From Leptospira congkakensis (GTDB taxonomy: Bacteria; Spirochaetota; Leptospiria; Leptospirales; Leptospiraceae), in the NCBI RefSeq assembly GCF_004770265.1, contig NZ_RQGQ01000017.1, forward strand, positions 496,001 through 560,000: DNA of 64,000 nucleotides, read 5' to 3'. Position 1 is the first letter of the stretch, and each line of letters opens with the position of its first letter. A model generated the notes under the pieces. The model did not search any database. It was not told the origin of the DNA and saw only the letters and a list, made by a program, of their open reading frames with translations. Both the position numbers and the translations under genes were made by a program. Positions 1-9,126 of the stretch are shown here, piece by piece.

Positions 1-144
1 AGGCCCTGGGTCCCAAATCCAGAACTGGCGCAGGAAGAAGTTAGGCAGACAAAGAAAATTGAAAAACAGAAGGTCCGAATCGAACGTTGGCGGGTTTTAT
101 TTTTTAAGTTCCAAATCCAAAAGTTTAGAGAGTTTGTTTTGTAA
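1..144 (+). CDS. C-terminal fragment of an unknown protein (runs in from the left edge)
   Basis: Frame 1 is open from the first base to a TAA, giving about 47 residues. They are rich in Glu, Lys, Arg and Gln (QEEVRQTKKIEKQKVRIER) and read like the charged C-terminal tail of a real protein. The other two forward frames look less protein-like. The tail would overlap the convergent minus-strand gene by about 48 bases, so the true end may differ. No family can be assigned. Confidence 0.3.
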   Translation, partial: RPWVPNPELAQEEVRQTKKIEKQKVRIERWRVLFFKFQIQKFREFVL

Positions 145-342
145 AATGATGATATCGTCATAGAGTTTTTCGATTTGTTTTTCTTTCTTTTGAATCTTTA
201 CTGTTAATGCATCCAAAGATTTGTTAGATACATTGTTTTTTTTAGAATGGAAATCCTTCAATTTCGATTCTATTTCTTCATAGATAAGTCCGCTTTTTAG
301 TTTCTTTGTAAATTCACTGAGAGAGTCAATGTTCTGTTTCAT
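97..342 (-). CDS. Small coiled-coil hypothetical protein (81 aa)
   Basis: Not recognised as a named family. The protein is short, has no signal peptide, and is strongly helical and charged, with heptad-like Leu/Ile spacing in the second half (KIQKKEKQIEKLYDDIIILQ), so a coiled coil is expected. The start is taken at the ATG that overlaps the TGA of the upstream lipoprotein gene as ATGA. An earlier in-frame start 21 bases upstream would lie inside that gene. There is no clear Shine-Dalgarno sequence, so translation probably depends on coupling to the upstream gene. It ends the minus-strand group that begins with the symporter or helicase genes. Confidence 0.6.
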   Translation of the reverse strand: MKQNIDSLSEFTKKLKSGLIYEEIESKLKDFHSKKNNVSNKSLDALTVKIQKKEKQIEKLYDDIIILQNKLSKLLDLELKK

Positions 343-656
343 CGGCCGGTAATTCGCAAACAAAGTTCTTGGAAAAAGAAATATTGGTTTTTATAATAAT
401 GATCCAAACTGTGAATTTCTTTGAGGCGTGTGTTTCTAGGAATATAATCTAAACTGGCATTGCCCACACTCACAAGTCCAAAATAGTTTGTGGTACAAGA
501 TTCAACAAAACGATCGTTAGGCAAAGGAAGTTTTCCAGGAGAATACCATCCTTCTTGACCTTTGTTTTGAAATATTGTTACCGAAGGATTTCCAATTTGG
601 ACACTCAGACAGTGAAACAAAAAAAAGACCAACGGTAACAATAAAACTTTTTTCAT
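339..656 (-). CDS. TRL-like family lipoprotein (105 aa)
   Basis: The N-terminus is a lipoprotein signal (MKKVLLLPLVFFLFHC) with the acylated Cys at residue 16. The mature part shares a pattern with two other genes of this window (near 25.4 and 25.8 kb): SC, then G-x2-S-x-G-N/D-A-S-I/L-D/E, then a region ending in LC about 40 residues later. This matches the TRL-like family of small exported proteins, whose function is unknown. It lies 3 bases after the beta-barrel gene and overlaps the coiled-coil gene by ATGA, so the three are likely co-transcribed. The two conserved Cys (SC and LC) could form a disulphide in the periplasm. Confidence 0.65.
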   Translation of the reverse strand: MKKVLLLPLVFFLFHCLSVQIGNPSVTIFQNKGQEGWYSPGKLPLPNDRFVESCTTNYFGLVSVGNASLDYIPRNTRLKEIHSLDHYYKNQYFFFQELCLRITGR

Positions 657-659
657 ACT

Positions 660-1478
660 CTACTGGCTTGTGTCAAAAAAGTAGAAATAAGAAAATCGAA
701 TGCCTCGATCCATAGCATTGTCTGCTTTGGGAAGAACACCCAATAGAACTGAAAAACTAAAGGTACCTAAACTTTCAGTATTCATTGAGATACCTGGATA
801 AAAATTAAAGTAACGTAAATTTTTATCAGCTATTTTGTCTAGAGGTTCCCTGTATTCTAGTTCTGTAAAAATTCGAACGGAGTCGGCAATCGCAAAGGAA
901 GGTGCAATTCCTACTTGGTAATAACGTTTGAATTCCTCTAAACTAGATTCTTTACCATGTCGGTTGGTTTCCGTTTGGAACCGGAACTCGGACATGATTT
1001 GAAAGATACCACGTTTGTAACCGAGTCCAAAGTTAGGACGAATGAGATAAAAATCAGGATTTTCTTTTTCGCGGAATTCTGCGTTTCTTTTTTTATCGTA
1101 AATTCGCAAACCCCCACCAATTAAAAATTGGGAAGATCCGTTATCAAAAATTTTTCCATATTTGATTCCGCCGTTCCAACGATCCCAAGTGATTTCTTTT
1201 GCTGAATCAGTTTGGCTGTATTCTGTTCTACCAATGGAGGAAATGACAGATAAAGTTTCGGTGAATTTATACTCACCTTCAACATTTATGTTTTTATTAA
1301 TTTCCTTAACACCATTGAAGTTTTTATCCCAGTAGGTAAGATTTCCTCTGAGTTTTGTATAAACTGCAACTGGTTCAATTTGGAGTGGATGTGCAAATCC
1401 ACTATTGTTGGTTGGCTGTGAAAATAATGATCCAACAGCAGAAAGAAAGAAAAGAGAAACAATGATTATATTTTTCAT
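660..1478 (-). CDS. Predicted outer-membrane beta-barrel protein (272 aa)
   Basis: A cleavable signal peptide (MKNIIIVSLFFLSAVGSLFSQ) precedes a mature region made of alternating polar/hydrophobic strands rich in Tyr and Phe (for example VNVEGEYKF-type and GIRFSYFYFF stretches) with short charged turns. The chain ends in strands near the C-terminus, as in 8-12-stranded barrels. Full-length family assignment is not possible from inspection. The gene starts 3 bases after the stop of the SGNH lipoprotein gene and is followed 3 bases later by the TRL-like lipoprotein gene, so it belongs to a tight envelope-protein operon. Confidence 0.6.
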   Translation of the reverse strand: MKNIIIVSLFFLSAVGSLFSQPTNNSGFAHPLQIEPVAVYTKLRGNLTYWDKNFNGVKEINKNINVEGEYKFTETLSVISSIGRTEYSQTDSAKEITWDRWNGGIKYGKIFDNGSSQFLIGGGLRIYDKKRNAEFREKENPDFYLIRPNFGLGYKRGIFQIMSEFRFQTETNRHGKESSLEEFKRYYQVGIAPSFAIADSVRIFTELEYREPLDKIADKNLRYFNFYPGISMNTESLGTFSFSVLLGVLPKADNAMDRGIRFSYFYFFDTSQ

Positions 1479-1480
1479 AT

Positions 1481-2332
1481 TTAAAATCCCACATCTGTAA
1501 TTGGATAAATTAACCTGGCGAGTTTGTCTGCAAGGAGGGTGTATCCTAAATTATTTGCATGAATGCAATCTAACATAAATTCTGCACGAGAGTTTGGTTT
1601 TCCACCCAATGTATTTCGTAAATCTACATAAATTAACGAAGGTTCTTCACGAGTTATATCCACTAGAAGATTATTAAAGGCATCTAGTTGCGATGAAGTG
1701 AAAACGGCAGCATCAGGAACAATAAGGCCTATTTTATCAAACTTTGATTTACAACCTTCTTCAGAACCAGCAATCATCGGCGGCATATAAGGATTTGGAT
1801 AATCATATCCATGAATGATCCATTTTAATGGTGCTCCACCAAAACGTGCAATTTTGTAAGCATTTCCAGTAATGATTAATTGTTTGAGATTTGCTTTGAT
1901 TGTTGCAAAACGTTGGGCTTGTACTGTATCAATCTTTCCAACATATTCAGAGAGATTTGCTTGGATGTCATTTCCACCTAAAGATAGAATCACAACTTTC
2001 ATATCAGCTCCACCTTGATCAATCACTTGGAATTGTAGGCCTTGGCTAACGACACCTTGTAGAGTTTTTCCACCTAAGGTGGCTCCCACAAATTTATAAT
2101 GAAAACGATTTTCCAATTGTGGTCTGAGAGTTTCAACTAATGGAAATCCGAGAAGGATGTCAGTCCAACTATCCCCGATGATTCCTGTTTTGGCAGGAGT
2201 TTCTCCGTTACAAATTGCATACGTAGTGCATAAGAGATTAGCACCAATATCATCAAAGTAATTCTTTTTGGTATCACAATGGATTAGGAATGTTAAAATT
2301 CCTAAGAGAGTAACGTATTTAATTTTTTTCAT
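1481..2332 (-). CDS. SGNH/GDSL hydrolase lipoprotein (283 aa)
   Basis: A predicted lipoprotein esterase or lipase of the SGNH superfamily. The lipobox is ILTFLIHC with Cys19. Block I is GDSWTD around residue 53, carrying the nucleophilic Ser. Block III is SLGGND around residue 117. The C-terminal catalytic Asp-His pair is DCIHANNLGY around residue 256. The Gly of block II is plausible in VGATLGG. The substrate is unknown; this fold cuts ester bonds in lipids or acylated sugars and here would act on the envelope surface or in the periplasm. The start overlaps the end of the symporter gene by 14 bases and has an AAGGA sequence about 11 bases upstream, suggesting coupling. Confidence 0.8.
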   Translation of the reverse strand: MKKIKYVTLLGILTFLIHCDTKKNYFDDIGANLLCTTYAICNGETPAKTGIIGDSWTDILLGFPLVETLRPQLENRFHYKFVGATLGGKTLQGVVSQGLQFQVIDQGGADMKVVILSLGGNDIQANLSEYVGKIDTVQAQRFATIKANLKQLIITGNAYKIARFGGAPLKWIIHGYDYPNPYMPPMIAGSEEGCKSKFDKIGLIVPDAAVFTSSQLDAFNNLLVDITREEPSLIYVDLRNTLGGKPNSRAEFMLDCIHANNLGYTLLADKLARLIYPITDVGF

Positions 2333-3581
2333 TTGGTTTTGTTTCCTTCCAGATATGGTCCATGATATATGCGCAAGATAGATCGCCGGTCAGATTTACT
2401 GAAGTTCTACACATATCTAAAAAGCGGTCAACTCCAAAAAGGATTGTGATCCCCTCAATGGGAATTTGGAAGGTATAAAGAATGGAAGCAAGGATGACAA
2501 GTCCAACCCCGGGTGTAGCAGCAGTTCCAATGGATGCGGCAGTTACCGTACCAACTAACAAAAACAAGTCTAGTGAGGAAAGGTCTACTTGATACACTTG
2601 GCTAAGGAAAACAGTGGCTACGGCCTGATACAAAGCAGTTCCATCCATATTGACTGTGGCACCCAATGGAAGAACAAAGTCAGCGACTGTTTCTTTTAGT
2701 TTTAATTTTTCTTTTGCGATCTTTAAGGAATAGGGCAAAACAGAACTTGAACTTGAAGTAGAAAAACCAAGTAAAGGAATTTCACGAACCTGGTTCAGGA
2801 AACGTATTGGATTTTTTCTCGTAAAAATCAAAATCAATATTCCATAAAAAATCATAATACAAAAAAGGCCAAATAAAACCGTTCCAATATAAGATACGAG
2901 TCCTAGTAAGAGAGAAAATCCAATTTGAACTATGGCATAACTCATTAATCCTAAAACTGCCAATGGTGCGATCTTCATTGTTGTTGCTACGACCCATAAA
3001 CAAAAACTTTCTAAAGAATGACTAAATGCTTTTAATGCGGCACCAGAGTCTCGCGAAGTCAGAAAAAATATTCCTAAAATCATTCCGAAAAAAACAACCG
3101 ATAACATTTGTTGTTTGGACCAAACATTGACTAGGTTTTTAGGAATGATGTTGGCTATGGTTTCAGGAATGGATTCTTGTTTTTCATCTAAATTGGTGGA
3201 AACATTCGGATTGGCCGTAATTGTTTGTGATTGGATATGATTTCCGGGTTTGATGATGAGAGTGAGTGAAATTCCAATACTCACTGCGATTACTGTTGTA
3301 AAGATAAAATAGATTAGAGTTTTACTTCCCAAACTCCAAAGATCTTTCAGATTTCGTAAACTGGAAACACCAAGGGCAATCGAAACAATGACTAAAGGAA
3401 TCATAATCATTTGGAGTAAGTTTAAAAAAATATCACCAGGAAGTCTCATCCAAGGCAAATAGACTTTTAAAGTTGGTGCAGAAACAAAACCTGTTTCAGG
3501 ATTTAAAAGTATTCCGAATATTAAACCTAACAATAAGGATACGAGAATTTGAATCCAAAAAGGGATTTTGAGAAATGCCAT
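2319..3581 (-). CDS. Dicarboxylate/amino acid:cation symporter (DAACS, GltP/DctA-like; 420 aa)
   Basis: An inner-membrane secondary transporter that imports glutamate, aspartate or C4-dicarboxylates with H+ or Na+. Eight or more hydrophobic segments span the length. Family signatures are present: the serine-rich re-entrant loop FSTSSSSSVLPYSL near residue 275, the GATVNMDGTAL motif near residue 310, and GTAATPGVG followed by the cation-site region FGVDRFLDMCRTSVNLTGD near residue 390. Length matches the family. The ATG at 3581 is chosen over a TTG two codons earlier. The next gene downstream overlaps by 14 bases. Which substrate is carried cannot be told by eye. Confidence 0.88.
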   Translation of the reverse strand: MAFLKIPFWIQILVSLLLGLIFGILLNPETGFVSAPTLKVYLPWMRLPGDIFLNLLQMIMIPLVIVSIALGVSSLRNLKDLWSLGSKTLIYFIFTTVIAVSIGISLTLIIKPGNHIQSQTITANPNVSTNLDEKQESIPETIANIIPKNLVNVWSKQQMLSVVFFGMILGIFFLTSRDSGAALKAFSHSLESFCLWVVATTMKIAPLAVLGLMSYAIVQIGFSLLLGLVSYIGTVLFGLFCIMIFYGILILIFTRKNPIRFLNQVREIPLLGFSTSSSSSVLPYSLKIAKEKLKLKETVADFVLPLGATVNMDGTALYQAVATVFLSQVYQVDLSSLDLFLLVGTVTAASIGTAATPGVGLVILASILYTFQIPIEGITILFGVDRFLDMCRTSVNLTGDLSCAYIMDHIWKETKPNEKN

Positions 3582-3620
3582 TCCCAAATTTTATCTTTTG
3601 GAAATTCTATGTAAATGAAT

Positions 3621-6464
3621 TTAAATGCTTATGTAAGTTTGAAAGAGCCGAATTCTGTGAAAAATTTTCGCGCCGTTTTTAATTTTGCGAATTTCGACCG
3701 TATATTCGTCTTTCGCACGTTGGATTTCTTTCATTGTTTTGTGAAGGACTGCTTTTTTTTCAGGACGATTGTCCCATTTATAAGCTGCTTCTTGGCGCAT
3801 TAGTTTTTCTTCTAATTGGCGGATGGTTTTTTGGTGGGAAAGTTCTACTTTGTATTCTTCTTTTTGGAAGATTGATAAAGTTTCCTTTCTTAAAATTTCT
3901 TTTTTAGTTTCCGCTTCCGCTTCTACAATCGGATAACAATGAATAAATGCTTCTTCTAGTTTTGATAAAGGAATTTCTTTTTCTGGAACATAAGTTTTGG
4001 CTTCTGTCCATTCATTTGGTTTTTCAGTGAAAACTACCGTTTTCTTTTTCTTCAAATCAAATTCCATAAAGAAAAGGTCTTTTCGTTTGAGAGAAAAATC
4101 AAATTCTACCTGGAAAACAAAAAGGATTTTTTGGTTTAAGGCACTCGAGAGAAGGTATTTCTTTTTGCGACCTACATCGCTTTGTGTGAGCAACTCTGTG
4201 ACTCTTTCTACAAATGGGTGACCAAAGGCCATAAATTCGAGTGAGTCATTGGTCAGTGCAAGATCAGAATCAAAAGTTGCTTTTTTGACTTTGCCTTCAG
4301 CATTTTTATATTCGTAAGATCCTTTGCTAATGGAGGTTAGTGTTCCTGGTAAGTGCGATTGGAAAAACTTTGATCCTTGGGCAACCACTTCCTCTAGATG
4401 GCTATTGTTCCATTCTCTTTCTTCGAGTGTGTGGTCGTAATAATCTTTTAAATTAAAGTCTAAAACCTTCGGCGTGACGAGAGCGTTGAGTTTTTCAAAT
4501 CCTTTTTGTGCCACTTGGATGCGAAGGTCAAATTCGGTTTCTAATTCCTCTTTGGTTTTCGTACCTGTTACGAACTTCATAAGGCTTGAGTTGAAATCAA
4601 GTTCCTCTTCGATGGTTCCGAGTAAGTCATCAGAAGCACCAATCGATTCTTCAAACAAACGAATTTTGTTTGTGAGTACTTCTAAAATCCTTTCAGCCAC
4701 CGTATCCTTGGAGGCAAAGTTAAAGATATATACATTGTCTTTTTGACCAAAACGATGGATCCTTCCAATTCGTTGTTCAATCTTCAATGGACTCCAAGGT
4801 AAGTCATAATTAAAAAGTATATTGGCAAATTGTAAGTTACGGCCTTCCCCACCAGCTTCTGTACAAATGAGAATTTCGAAATCCTCTTTGAATTTTTGGA
4901 TGGCGACTTCTTTTTCATCCATACTTAAGGAACCATGGAAAGGGGAAACTTTGAAATCAGGTTCTAGAACCGATTGTAAATGGTCTTGTGTGGTTCTGAA
5001 TTGTGTGAAGATGATAAATTTTTTATGGCCCTCTTTCTTTAAACGATAAAGAGTTTCTTTTAGTTTTTGGGTTTTTTTATCTTCTTTGATTTGTTTTCCC
5101 AAATGGATGAGGCGGTTGAGAGTGAAGAGCTCTCGTTTGATCCTTTGGAAACTAGACATTTCTTCATCTTCTAATTCAGTGATGAAGTCTTCGACACCTT
5201 CTGTTTCATCTAAATCCCAATCATCTAAAGTGGTTTCGTGTTCTTTCATGTAATGGAATTTAGATTCCAACATAAACTTTCTTTTTTGTAAGGCAGAAAG
5301 AAGTGCAATGACCGATGAATCCAAAAGTTTTTGGAATACAACCATCACAAAACCAATGGCACGGTTTTTAGTGCCCATTGCCATATTGTATTCTCGTTTT
5401 ACATAATCAGTCGTTTCATCATAAAACGCGCGTTCTATGGGAGAAAGATCAATCCGAACGGTTTTTGCAAATCGTTTGGTAAATCCACCCACTTCTACTT
5501 TACGTCGGCGAAGGAGGACTTTGGAAATTTTTTCTTTTAAATCCCCTTTTTGGCCAATCACATAATCATTCACAAAACTGTGATACGGTCCAAGGATGTT
5601 CGGATCGACTAAATGTAAGAGATAAAATAGTTCTTCTAGTTTTCCGCGAAAGGGAGTAGCTGTGAGAAGAAGGAGGCATTCTGTTTTCCGCGCAATTTTT
5701 TCTGCAAATAGATAACCACGAGTGATTTTAGAATAATCACGTCGGAGTCTATGCGCTTCATCAAAAACAACGATGTCCCATTTGGTTCCTAGGATTTCTT
5801 CGGCGTACCTTGGATTTTTGATAAAATCGATAGAGGTAATGATTTTATTGAAGTTTCGCCAATGATCGGGACCGTTTGTAACAAAATTCCTTCGACGAAC
5901 AATCGCAAATTCTTCATTGAATTTGTTTTTCATCTCTTGTTGCCATTGGACAAGAAGAGGAGAAGGAGCCACAACCAGCACTCGTTTGAGACCACGGCGA
6001 AACATAAGTTCCTTTACCGCAAGACCAGCTTCAATGGTTTTTCCAAGTCCCACTTCATCGGCTAAAATGAACCTAGGTTTTAAACTGTTAGCAACTATGA
6101 ATGTGGATTCAATTTGATGAGGAAGGAGACGAGTTCTAGAATTCGAAAGGGAAGAGAGTTTATTAAAATTATAAGTGAGTTTGAGTTGGCTTGCTGCCAG
6201 TGCCAAGTCCATTGCTTTAGGAAATTCTTCCCAAACACGAAGTGATTCTGGGTATTGATTTAAAAACTGTAAGTTTTTATTCGATTTGTTTACGTTTCGA
6301 AAAATTTCTTTGGATTCGAAGAATAGTTCCACAGAAGTGGGAGATTCTTTTGTGACCTTAGCTAGACCTAACTCCGGTTCATCGACAAGAAACCCATACT
6401 CGTTTGTTTGTTTTGGTTCAACCGTTGTTTCAAAATCTAAACTTAATTGAGTAGGGATGTCCAT
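3621..6464 (-). CDS. SNF2/RapA-type DEAH helicase (947 aa)
   Basis: A superfamily 2 ATPase that translocates on double-stranded nucleic acid. Walker A is ADEVGLGKT (about residues 135-143), the Walker B DEAH box is VFDEAHRLR (about 235), motif III is LLLTATPF, and the C-terminal helicase half ends with the motif VI stretch IGRIHRFGQ. The arrangement resembles RapA/HepA and stand-alone SNF2 proteins. The last 300 residues are charged and helical without a domain I recognise. The start is the ATG in TGATG, overlapping the queE stop by one base, with AAGGAG five bases upstream; a start 57 bases further up lacks this site. See the finding on its coupling to queE. Confidence 0.88.
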   Translation of the reverse strand: MDIPTQLSLDFETTVEPKQTNEYGFLVDEPELGLAKVTKESPTSVELFFESKEIFRNVNKSNKNLQFLNQYPESLRVWEEFPKAMDLALAASQLKLTYNFNKLSSLSNSRTRLLPHQIESTFIVANSLKPRFILADEVGLGKTIEAGLAVKELMFRRGLKRVLVVAPSPLLVQWQQEMKNKFNEEFAIVRRRNFVTNGPDHWRNFNKIITSIDFIKNPRYAEEILGTKWDIVVFDEAHRLRRDYSKITRGYLFAEKIARKTECLLLLTATPFRGKLEELFYLLHLVDPNILGPYHSFVNDYVIGQKGDLKEKISKVLLRRRKVEVGGFTKRFAKTVRIDLSPIERAFYDETTDYVKREYNMAMGTKNRAIGFVMVVFQKLLDSSVIALLSALQKRKFMLESKFHYMKEHETTLDDWDLDETEGVEDFITELEDEEMSSFQRIKRELFTLNRLIHLGKQIKEDKKTQKLKETLYRLKKEGHKKFIIFTQFRTTQDHLQSVLEPDFKVSPFHGSLSMDEKEVAIQKFKEDFEILICTEAGGEGRNLQFANILFNYDLPWSPLKIEQRIGRIHRFGQKDNVYIFNFASKDTVAERILEVLTNKIRLFEESIGASDDLLGTIEEELDFNSSLMKFVTGTKTKEELETEFDLRIQVAQKGFEKLNALVTPKVLDFNLKDYYDHTLEEREWNNSHLEEVVAQGSKFFQSHLPGTLTSISKGSYEYKNAEGKVKKATFDSDLALTNDSLEFMAFGHPFVERVTELLTQSDVGRKKKYLLSSALNQKILFVFQVEFDFSLKRKDLFFMEFDLKKKKTVVFTEKPNEWTEAKTYVPEKEIPLSKLEEAFIHCYPIVEAEAETKKEILRKETLSIFQKEEYKVELSHQKTIRQLEEKLMRQEAAYKWDNRPEKKAVLHKTMKEIQRAKDEYTVEIRKIKNGAKIFHRIRLFQTYISI

Positions 6465-7174
6465 CAAACTCCTTTCTGATTTCCCCAAAGCACTTTGTGA
6501 ATTTGAAGCGACAAACGACACTTAGGTGGGTTGTCTACTTTGATCCATTCAACCAGTTCTTTGGCATCCACTTCACCGTGGACGGGCGAATACAATATAT
6601 TTGTGTGTATTTTTTGTTCGCGAATGACTTCGATACTTCTTTCAAAGTCGATTCTATCTCGCACAACGAACTTGATTTCGTCAAGTGAATTATGTCTCTT
6701 TTCTAGAATCCGGAAATTTTCTGGATCCATACGGTCTTCCATCCCTGACCCGGGTAATTTATAATCCATAGTGAAAATAAAAAATGGATCTTCGGTGATA
6801 CGTTCGCTTCCATTGGTTTCTACTCGGGAAGCAGGGTAAGGTAAACCTATACTAGTTCTATGTTGGAAAACTTTGTTTGCGATCGTTACAGAGAGATCTC
6901 GATTTTTTCCTTCTAAGGGTTCACCACCTGTCAAAAGGATTTGGTATCCGTGATGGGGATCTAAACTTTCTAACTCTGACCAAATGGAATCTAAACTTTT
7001 TTCTGTACCTTGGTTTGGTCCCAGGGCATAAGCTGTGTCACACCATAACGCCCTTGAATCTGTTTTGCCACAACGTAAGGAACATCCGGCAAAACGAATA
7101 AAAACTGTAGGGATTCCTTGTGAAATTCCTTCGCCAGAAATGGAAGAATAGACTTCATGAATTTTTCCAAACAT
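6464..7174 (-). CDS. queE: 7-carboxy-7-deazaguanine synthase (radical SAM, 236 aa)
   Basis: Converts 6-carboxy-tetrahydropterin to 7-carboxy-7-deazaguanine in the queuosine/7-deazaguanine pathway. Family marks are the N-terminal [10 protein letters not shown] substrate motif, [11 protein letters not shown] with the radical SAM cluster cysteines, CDTAYAL, and the LTGGEPL SAM-binding stretch. The cluster motif is CX3CX9C rather than the CX3CX2C of E. coli QueE; the extra residues are GKTDSRA. The start chosen has GAAGGAAAC upstream and leaves a 72-base gap to the divergent VWA-STAS gene, while a longer version would overlap it. The stop and the helicase start share the bases TGATG. Confidence 0.88.
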   Translation of the reverse strand: MFGKIHEVYSSISGEGISQGIPTVFIRFAGCSLRCGKTDSRALWCDTAYALGPNQGTEKSLDSIWSELESLDPHHGYQILLTGGEPLEGKNRDLSVTIANKVFQHRTSIGLPYPASRVETNGSERITEDPFFIFTMDYKLPGSGMEDRMDPENFRILEKRHNSLDEIKFVVRDRIDFERSIEVIREQKIHTNILYSPVHGEVDAKELVEWIKVDNPPKCRLSLQIHKVLWGNQKGV

Positions 7175-7246
7175 TGTGATGTTTCCTTCTATGTCAGAAT
7201 CCTTTAAATTGTTCTTGCGAAAACATTTATTCAGAATTTGCTTTTT

Positions 7247-8902
7247 ATGGTCATGTTCGTAGACGCTAAATTGGAATATCCAATCATCCAAGAAAACGAG
7301 ATTCAAGAAACCCATCTTTTGTTACGGTTTCGAACTCCTGCAAACCCAAAGATTGAGGAACGTAAACCTTTGGTCATTGGCCTTACGATTGATAAAAGTT
7401 GGTCGATGAAGGGTGAAAAAATGGAAGCTGTGATTGATGCTTCTTGTGCCCTTGTGAATTGGCTCACTAGACATGACGCAGTTGCGATTGTTGCCTATTC
7501 GGCAGATGTACAAATCATCCAACCTGTCACCCACCTAACAGAAAAAGTTTCCGTTACTGATAAAATTAGAAATATCCAAGTTGCTACATCGACCAACTTA
7601 AGTGGTGGATGGTTGTCTGCTTTGAAAGGGCTCAGCCAATCCAAAATTCCCAATGCTTACAAACGAGTTTTATTACTGACTGATGGAAATCCGACTTCTG
7701 GAATTAAAGAAAAGGAAGCACTGGTAAAAATTGCCGAAGACCATTTAGCTATGGGAATTTCGACCACAACGATTGGAGTCGGAAACGATTTTAATGAAGA
7801 GATGTTGGTCGAAATCGCAAAGGCCGGTGGTGGAAATTTTCATTATATCGACAATCCAGAAAAAGCGGCGGATATTTTCTTTGATGAATTTGGCGATATT
7901 GGTGCTTTGTATGCACAAGCCATCGACGTGGAGTTACAACTTGCTCCTGGTGTTCGATTGAAACAGGTTTTATCGGAAACATCCCACCAAATTGCAGAGG
8001 AATTCGATGAATTTTTAGGTGATTCTAAAACCATTTCGAGACAAAAAATCAACTTGCAGTTAGGTGATCTCAGAGCAGACGACATTCGTAATTTAGTATT
8101 ACGTCTGGAAATAGATGATCGGGTAAACCAAACAGAATCTCCTTTTTGCGAAGTGAATATTTCTTATTATAATTTATTACAACAAAATGCTTTAGAGTCT
8201 GCAAAAGAATCCTTTCAATTTCCAAAGGGAAAAAATCGAGGAAAACAAGACCCAGATGTTTTGGTCGAAATTTTGGTTGCCAATGCTACGAGTGGAATTC
8301 GGGAAATTTCTGATTTGATCAAACGTGAACATAGCGAAGACGCTAAAGCATTGTTATTTGGTCTTATTAAAGATATAAAAGAAAATTTACATTTTGCTCC
8401 CAATGCTCTTGGTTCTGTCCTAAGCCGCCTCCAAATTCTGGAAACTAAAATTACAACCAAGTCTGATGATCTAAACAAACATCTTTTTATGAATTCACAA
8501 ATATTCATGAAAGGCCCAGAAAAATTGGATCTTAAGGACATCGTCCTACATGATGAAATATTTGAATACAGGACTATCGGTGATATTGATTTGTACAAAT
8601 GTCCGGAAATCAAACTTCTAATCGAACAAAAACTTTCAGAAGGATATAGGTATATCGTTTTTGATTTTGCCAATACTTCACACATTGACTCTTCTGCGAT
8701 TGGAATGGTGATTCAAATTGTGGGTTGGTTACGAAGGAGAGGTGGTGAACTAGTGGTTGCCAACATTCATGATTCGGTAAAAAAGATTTTCGAAATCACG
8801 CGGTTGTACAACCACATTCGTGTAGCGGAAACTGTTTCCTCTGCGAAAGATATTTTACAGAGGATCATTTATGCAAACGAAGGAGATAAAAAACCTAGTT
8901 AG
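7247..8902 (+). CDS. VWA domain fused to a STAS domain (about 551 aa)
   Basis: The N-terminal half (about residues 35-225) is a von Willebrand A domain with a nearly complete MIDAS: DKSWSMKG for DxSxS, STNLSGG for the Thr loop, and LLTDGNP for the Asp. The C-terminal 110 residues are a STAS domain of the anti-sigma-factor-antagonist type, with FDFANTSHIDSSAIGMV containing the Ser that partner kinases phosphorylate in SpoIIAA-like proteins. The middle region (about 225-430) matches the beta-rich segment that usually follows bacterial VWA domains. No signal peptide is visible, so it is probably cytoplasmic. ATG codons at 7247 and 7253 and a TTG at 7238 are all possible starts; none has a clear ribosome binding site. 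Confidence 0.82.
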   Translation: MVMFVDAKLEYPIIQENEIQETHLLLRFRTPANPKIEERKPLVIGLTIDKSWSMKGEKMEAVIDASCALVNWLTRHDAVAIVAYSADVQIIQPVTHLTEKVSVTDKIRNIQVATSTNLSGGWLSALKGLSQSKIPNAYKRVLLLTDGNPTSGIKEKEALVKIAEDHLAMGISTTTIGVGNDFNEEMLVEIAKAGGGNFHYIDNPEKAADIFFDEFGDIGALYAQAIDVELQLAPGVRLKQVLSETSHQIAEEFDEFLGDSKTISRQKINLQLGDLRADDIRNLVLRLEIDDRVNQTESPFCEVNISYYNLLQQNALESAKESFQFPKGKNRGKQDPDVLVEILVANATSGIREISDLIKREHSEDAKALLFGLIKDIKENLHFAPNALGSVLSRLQILETKITTKSDDLNKHLFMNSQIFMKGPEKLDLKDIVLHDEIFEYRTIGDIDLYKCPEIKLLIEQKLSEGYRYIVFDFANTSHIDSSAIGMVIQIVGWLRRRGGELVVANIHDSVKKIFEITRLYNHIRVAETVSSAKDILQRIIYANEGDKKPS

Positions 8903-8903
8903 T

Positions 8904-9125
8904 TTAAGCTAACCAACGTTCTGCTTCTTCGATTGCTTCTTTTAAATCTCCCACCAAAGCTGGTGCAATAGCGATTCCTTTTTGAGTTGGTTTTAGTTCT
9001 CCGTTGGGATCTGTGTACCAAACTCTGATATTAAAAAAAGTTTGGCCTTTGTATTCGGAAATCTCCACGCGGATGACTTCTCCCCTACCTTTGTCAATGT
9101 CTCGAATGATTCCTGTTTTTGCCAT
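8904..9125 (-). CDS. PC4/YdbC-like ssDNA-binding protein (73 aa)
   Basis: The short chain matches the transcriptional coactivator p15/PC4 family: a small beta sheet ([20 protein letters not shown]), the conserved [12 protein letters not shown] strand-turn, and a C-terminal helix [12 protein letters not shown]. In bacteria such proteins form dimers that bind single-stranded DNA or RNA. The length is typical for the bacterial members. The gene starts one base after the stop of the ferredoxin reductase gene, so both are probably on one mRNA. It faces the VWA-STAS gene tail to tail with one base between them. Confidence 0.8.
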   Translation of the reverse strand: MAKTGIIRDIDKGRGEVIRVEISEYKGQTFFNIRVWYTDPNGELKPTQKGIAIAPALVGDLKEAIEEAERWLA

Positions 9126-9126
9126 T

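Noticed and set aside
7175..7315. N-terminal extension of queE by 47 residues
   Set aside because: It would overlap the divergent VWA-STAS gene, and the internal ATG has a good ribosome binding site just before the conserved [10 protein letters not shown].
8215..8685. 156-codon frame on the minus strand
   Set aside because: It lies wholly antisense inside the VWA-STAS gene, is Ser/Arg-rich and has no domain or ribosome binding site.
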